From contig NVVB01000106.1 in assembly GCA_002402085.1 (NCBI GenBank), positions 3,698 to 10,139 of the forward strand: a DNA stretch of 6,442 bases. The letters run 5' to 3'. This document shows positions 5,831-6,442 of this stretch, piece after piece; position 1 is the first letter of the stretch; the number at the start of each line of letters is the position of its first letter. Under the pieces are notes generated by a model. It was not told the DNA's origin, searched no databases, and saw only the letters and a list, made by a program, of their open reading frames with translations. Made by a program: the position numbers and the translations under genes. This DNA is from Gammaproteobacteria bacterium. GTDB taxonomy: Bacteria > Pseudomonadota > Gammaproteobacteria > Pseudomonadales > UBA3067.

Positions 5831-6152
5831 CATCGTCGATATTTGGCCTCCCAACCTGTCCCTACTGGGTAATGCCCAGTCATATCCATCTCGCCATTAA
5901 GCTATGTCCAGGTGAGCTTGTAGGCCTTAGTTATTCAGAGGTGCTGGAACGTTGGGTGCCCTTGTTTAAAGGGCCTCCACTAGTGCGGCGGTGGTAATCC
6001 AGGGCGGTGTTAGGGTCAACAGAGAGTCACGCAGTATCTGATTGTATGAATCGTTATGGCACTGGCTTAGGCAGTCTAAGCTAGTTCATGGCAGACGGGC
6101 ACAAGTACCAATAGCGGCACTAGTGAAGTGTCTAAATGAGCCTGCGAATAGA
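5752..6152 (+). pseudogene. RAYT (REP-associated tyrosine transposase, HUH/Y1 family) relic
   Basis: Frame 1 shows the N-terminal third of a RAYT. HISWAFGVN sits where families have HC(V/I)..RAFL.G, and RQYD (5803-5814) where they have YEHR. RLLSSSIFGL follows, then YWVMPSHIHLAIKL, in which HIH (5881-5889) is the HUH metal-binding motif of Y1 nucleases. Next come EVLERWVPLFKGPPLVRRW, and HAVSDC...LGSLS, then a stop where the family has Trp, then FM. Stops are TGA 5818, TAA 5995 and TAG 6082. After an apparent insertion of about 35 bases the match resumes in another frame with KCLNEPANR (6126-6152). The catalytic Tyr region and the C-terminal half (normal length about 300 residues) are gone. 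It cannot be functional. Its 5' part is shared with copies A and B. Confidence 0.75.
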
Positions 6153-6177
6153 TAAATTAGCCCACATTTAGTTTTAT

Positions 6178-6202
6178 AAACCTGCGCTGCCACCGCAGGT
6201 TT
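6178..6202. terminator. Strong hairpin terminator after the RAYT relic
   Basis: AAACCTGCG (6178-6186) and CGCAGGTTT (6194-6202) form a perfect 9-base stem with the 7-base loop CTGCCAC. TGTTGTGT follows on the plus strand. On the minus strand the stem is followed by ATAAAAC, so a T-run is short on both sides; plus-strand use fits best. It begins 25 bases past the last recognisable transposase codon. It may have been the terminator of the RAYT locus or of a lost gene to its right. Confidence 0.65.
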
Positions 6203-6442
6203 TGTTGTGTCTGGAGTGTGGTTGTATTGAGCTTTGAATGCAGGGGTTGAGAGGGGCTCTTTTTAGAGGTGCTAATTATAGGGGTGCTTGTCCTATAGTT
6301 CGCTATAGTTCGGCCGGATTGATTTCCCCTGCGTTTGAGGAGCCATTAATTACGCTGTTTTGGAATTTGGAGAAGTCCTTTGTAGGTGTGACTCAAGTTT
6401 TTTGCCGTGGGCTATTAAATCCTTATCGCCACTTACCTTGCA
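6203..6442. other. Unassigned right end, no gene recognised
   Basis: No open frame of useful length or protein similarity was recognised on either strand. There is an exact tandem duplication of CTATAGTTCG at 6293-6312. On the minus strand the piece SKTALINGSSNAGEINPAEL (about 6317-6376) is open and protein-like, but it stops at once in the tandem repeat (TAG), and I could not identify it. Confidence 0.4.

Noticed and set aside
1..6152. Recoding of TAG as a sense codon, because the TetR and RAYT relics have TAG at Trp or Leu positions
   Set aside because: Intact genes here (hydrolase ending at 1965, membrane protein at 3170, the 78-residue gene at 1538) end in TAG, and the relics also contain TGA and TAA stops and frameshifts. 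Ordinary decay explains them.

Overview
The window looks like an accessory (genomic-island type) stretch from a Gram-negative bacterium, most likely a gammaproteobacterium. The pointers are two lipoproteins with signal peptides and lipoboxes, a decayed REP-associated (RAYT-type) transposase, and a moderate-to-low GC content with AT-rich spacers. Genus cannot be told from the sequence alone.

Layout. The left end (1-450, plus strand) is the wreck of a TetR-family regulator with several in-frame stops. It is followed by an intact small basic protein (476-751, plus). From 869 to 5431 every intact gene is on the minus strand: (i) a pair made of a 78-residue membrane-anchored protein and an HNH endonuclease (1774 to 869); (ii) a lipoprotein alpha/beta-hydrolase (2777 to 1965); (iii) an unknown three-helix membrane protein (3613 to 3170); (iv) a translationally coupled pair, an unknown 280-residue beta-rich protein followed by a lipoprotein resembling DUF6843 (5431 to 4032). 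The right end (5432-6442) has no intact gene. It holds a promoter for pair (iv), a RAYT pseudogene, a strong hairpin terminator and unassigned sequence.

The main unannotated structure is a three-copy dispersed element, diverged but collinear, all copies on the plus strand: A about 2823-3120, B about 3638-3970, C about 5611-6152. Landmark blocks keep almost identical spacing in all copies. In C, and more weakly in B and A, the right part reads as the N-terminal part of a RAYT (HUH/Y1) transposase. Each copy lies just upstream of, and divergent from, a different minus-strand gene or operon, giving a repeating pattern of dead-transposase fragment plus unrelated cargo gene. No copy was seen upstream of the HNH pair.

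How the genes may work together: the HNH pair could be a small nuclease (defence-like) unit, and the 280-residue protein plus lipoprotein is a co-expressed envelope-related unit. Neither function is demonstrated. The clearest message is that this is a cargo region built around repeated fragments of a REP-type transposase gene, with regulators and transposases decaying and short cargo genes kept intact.
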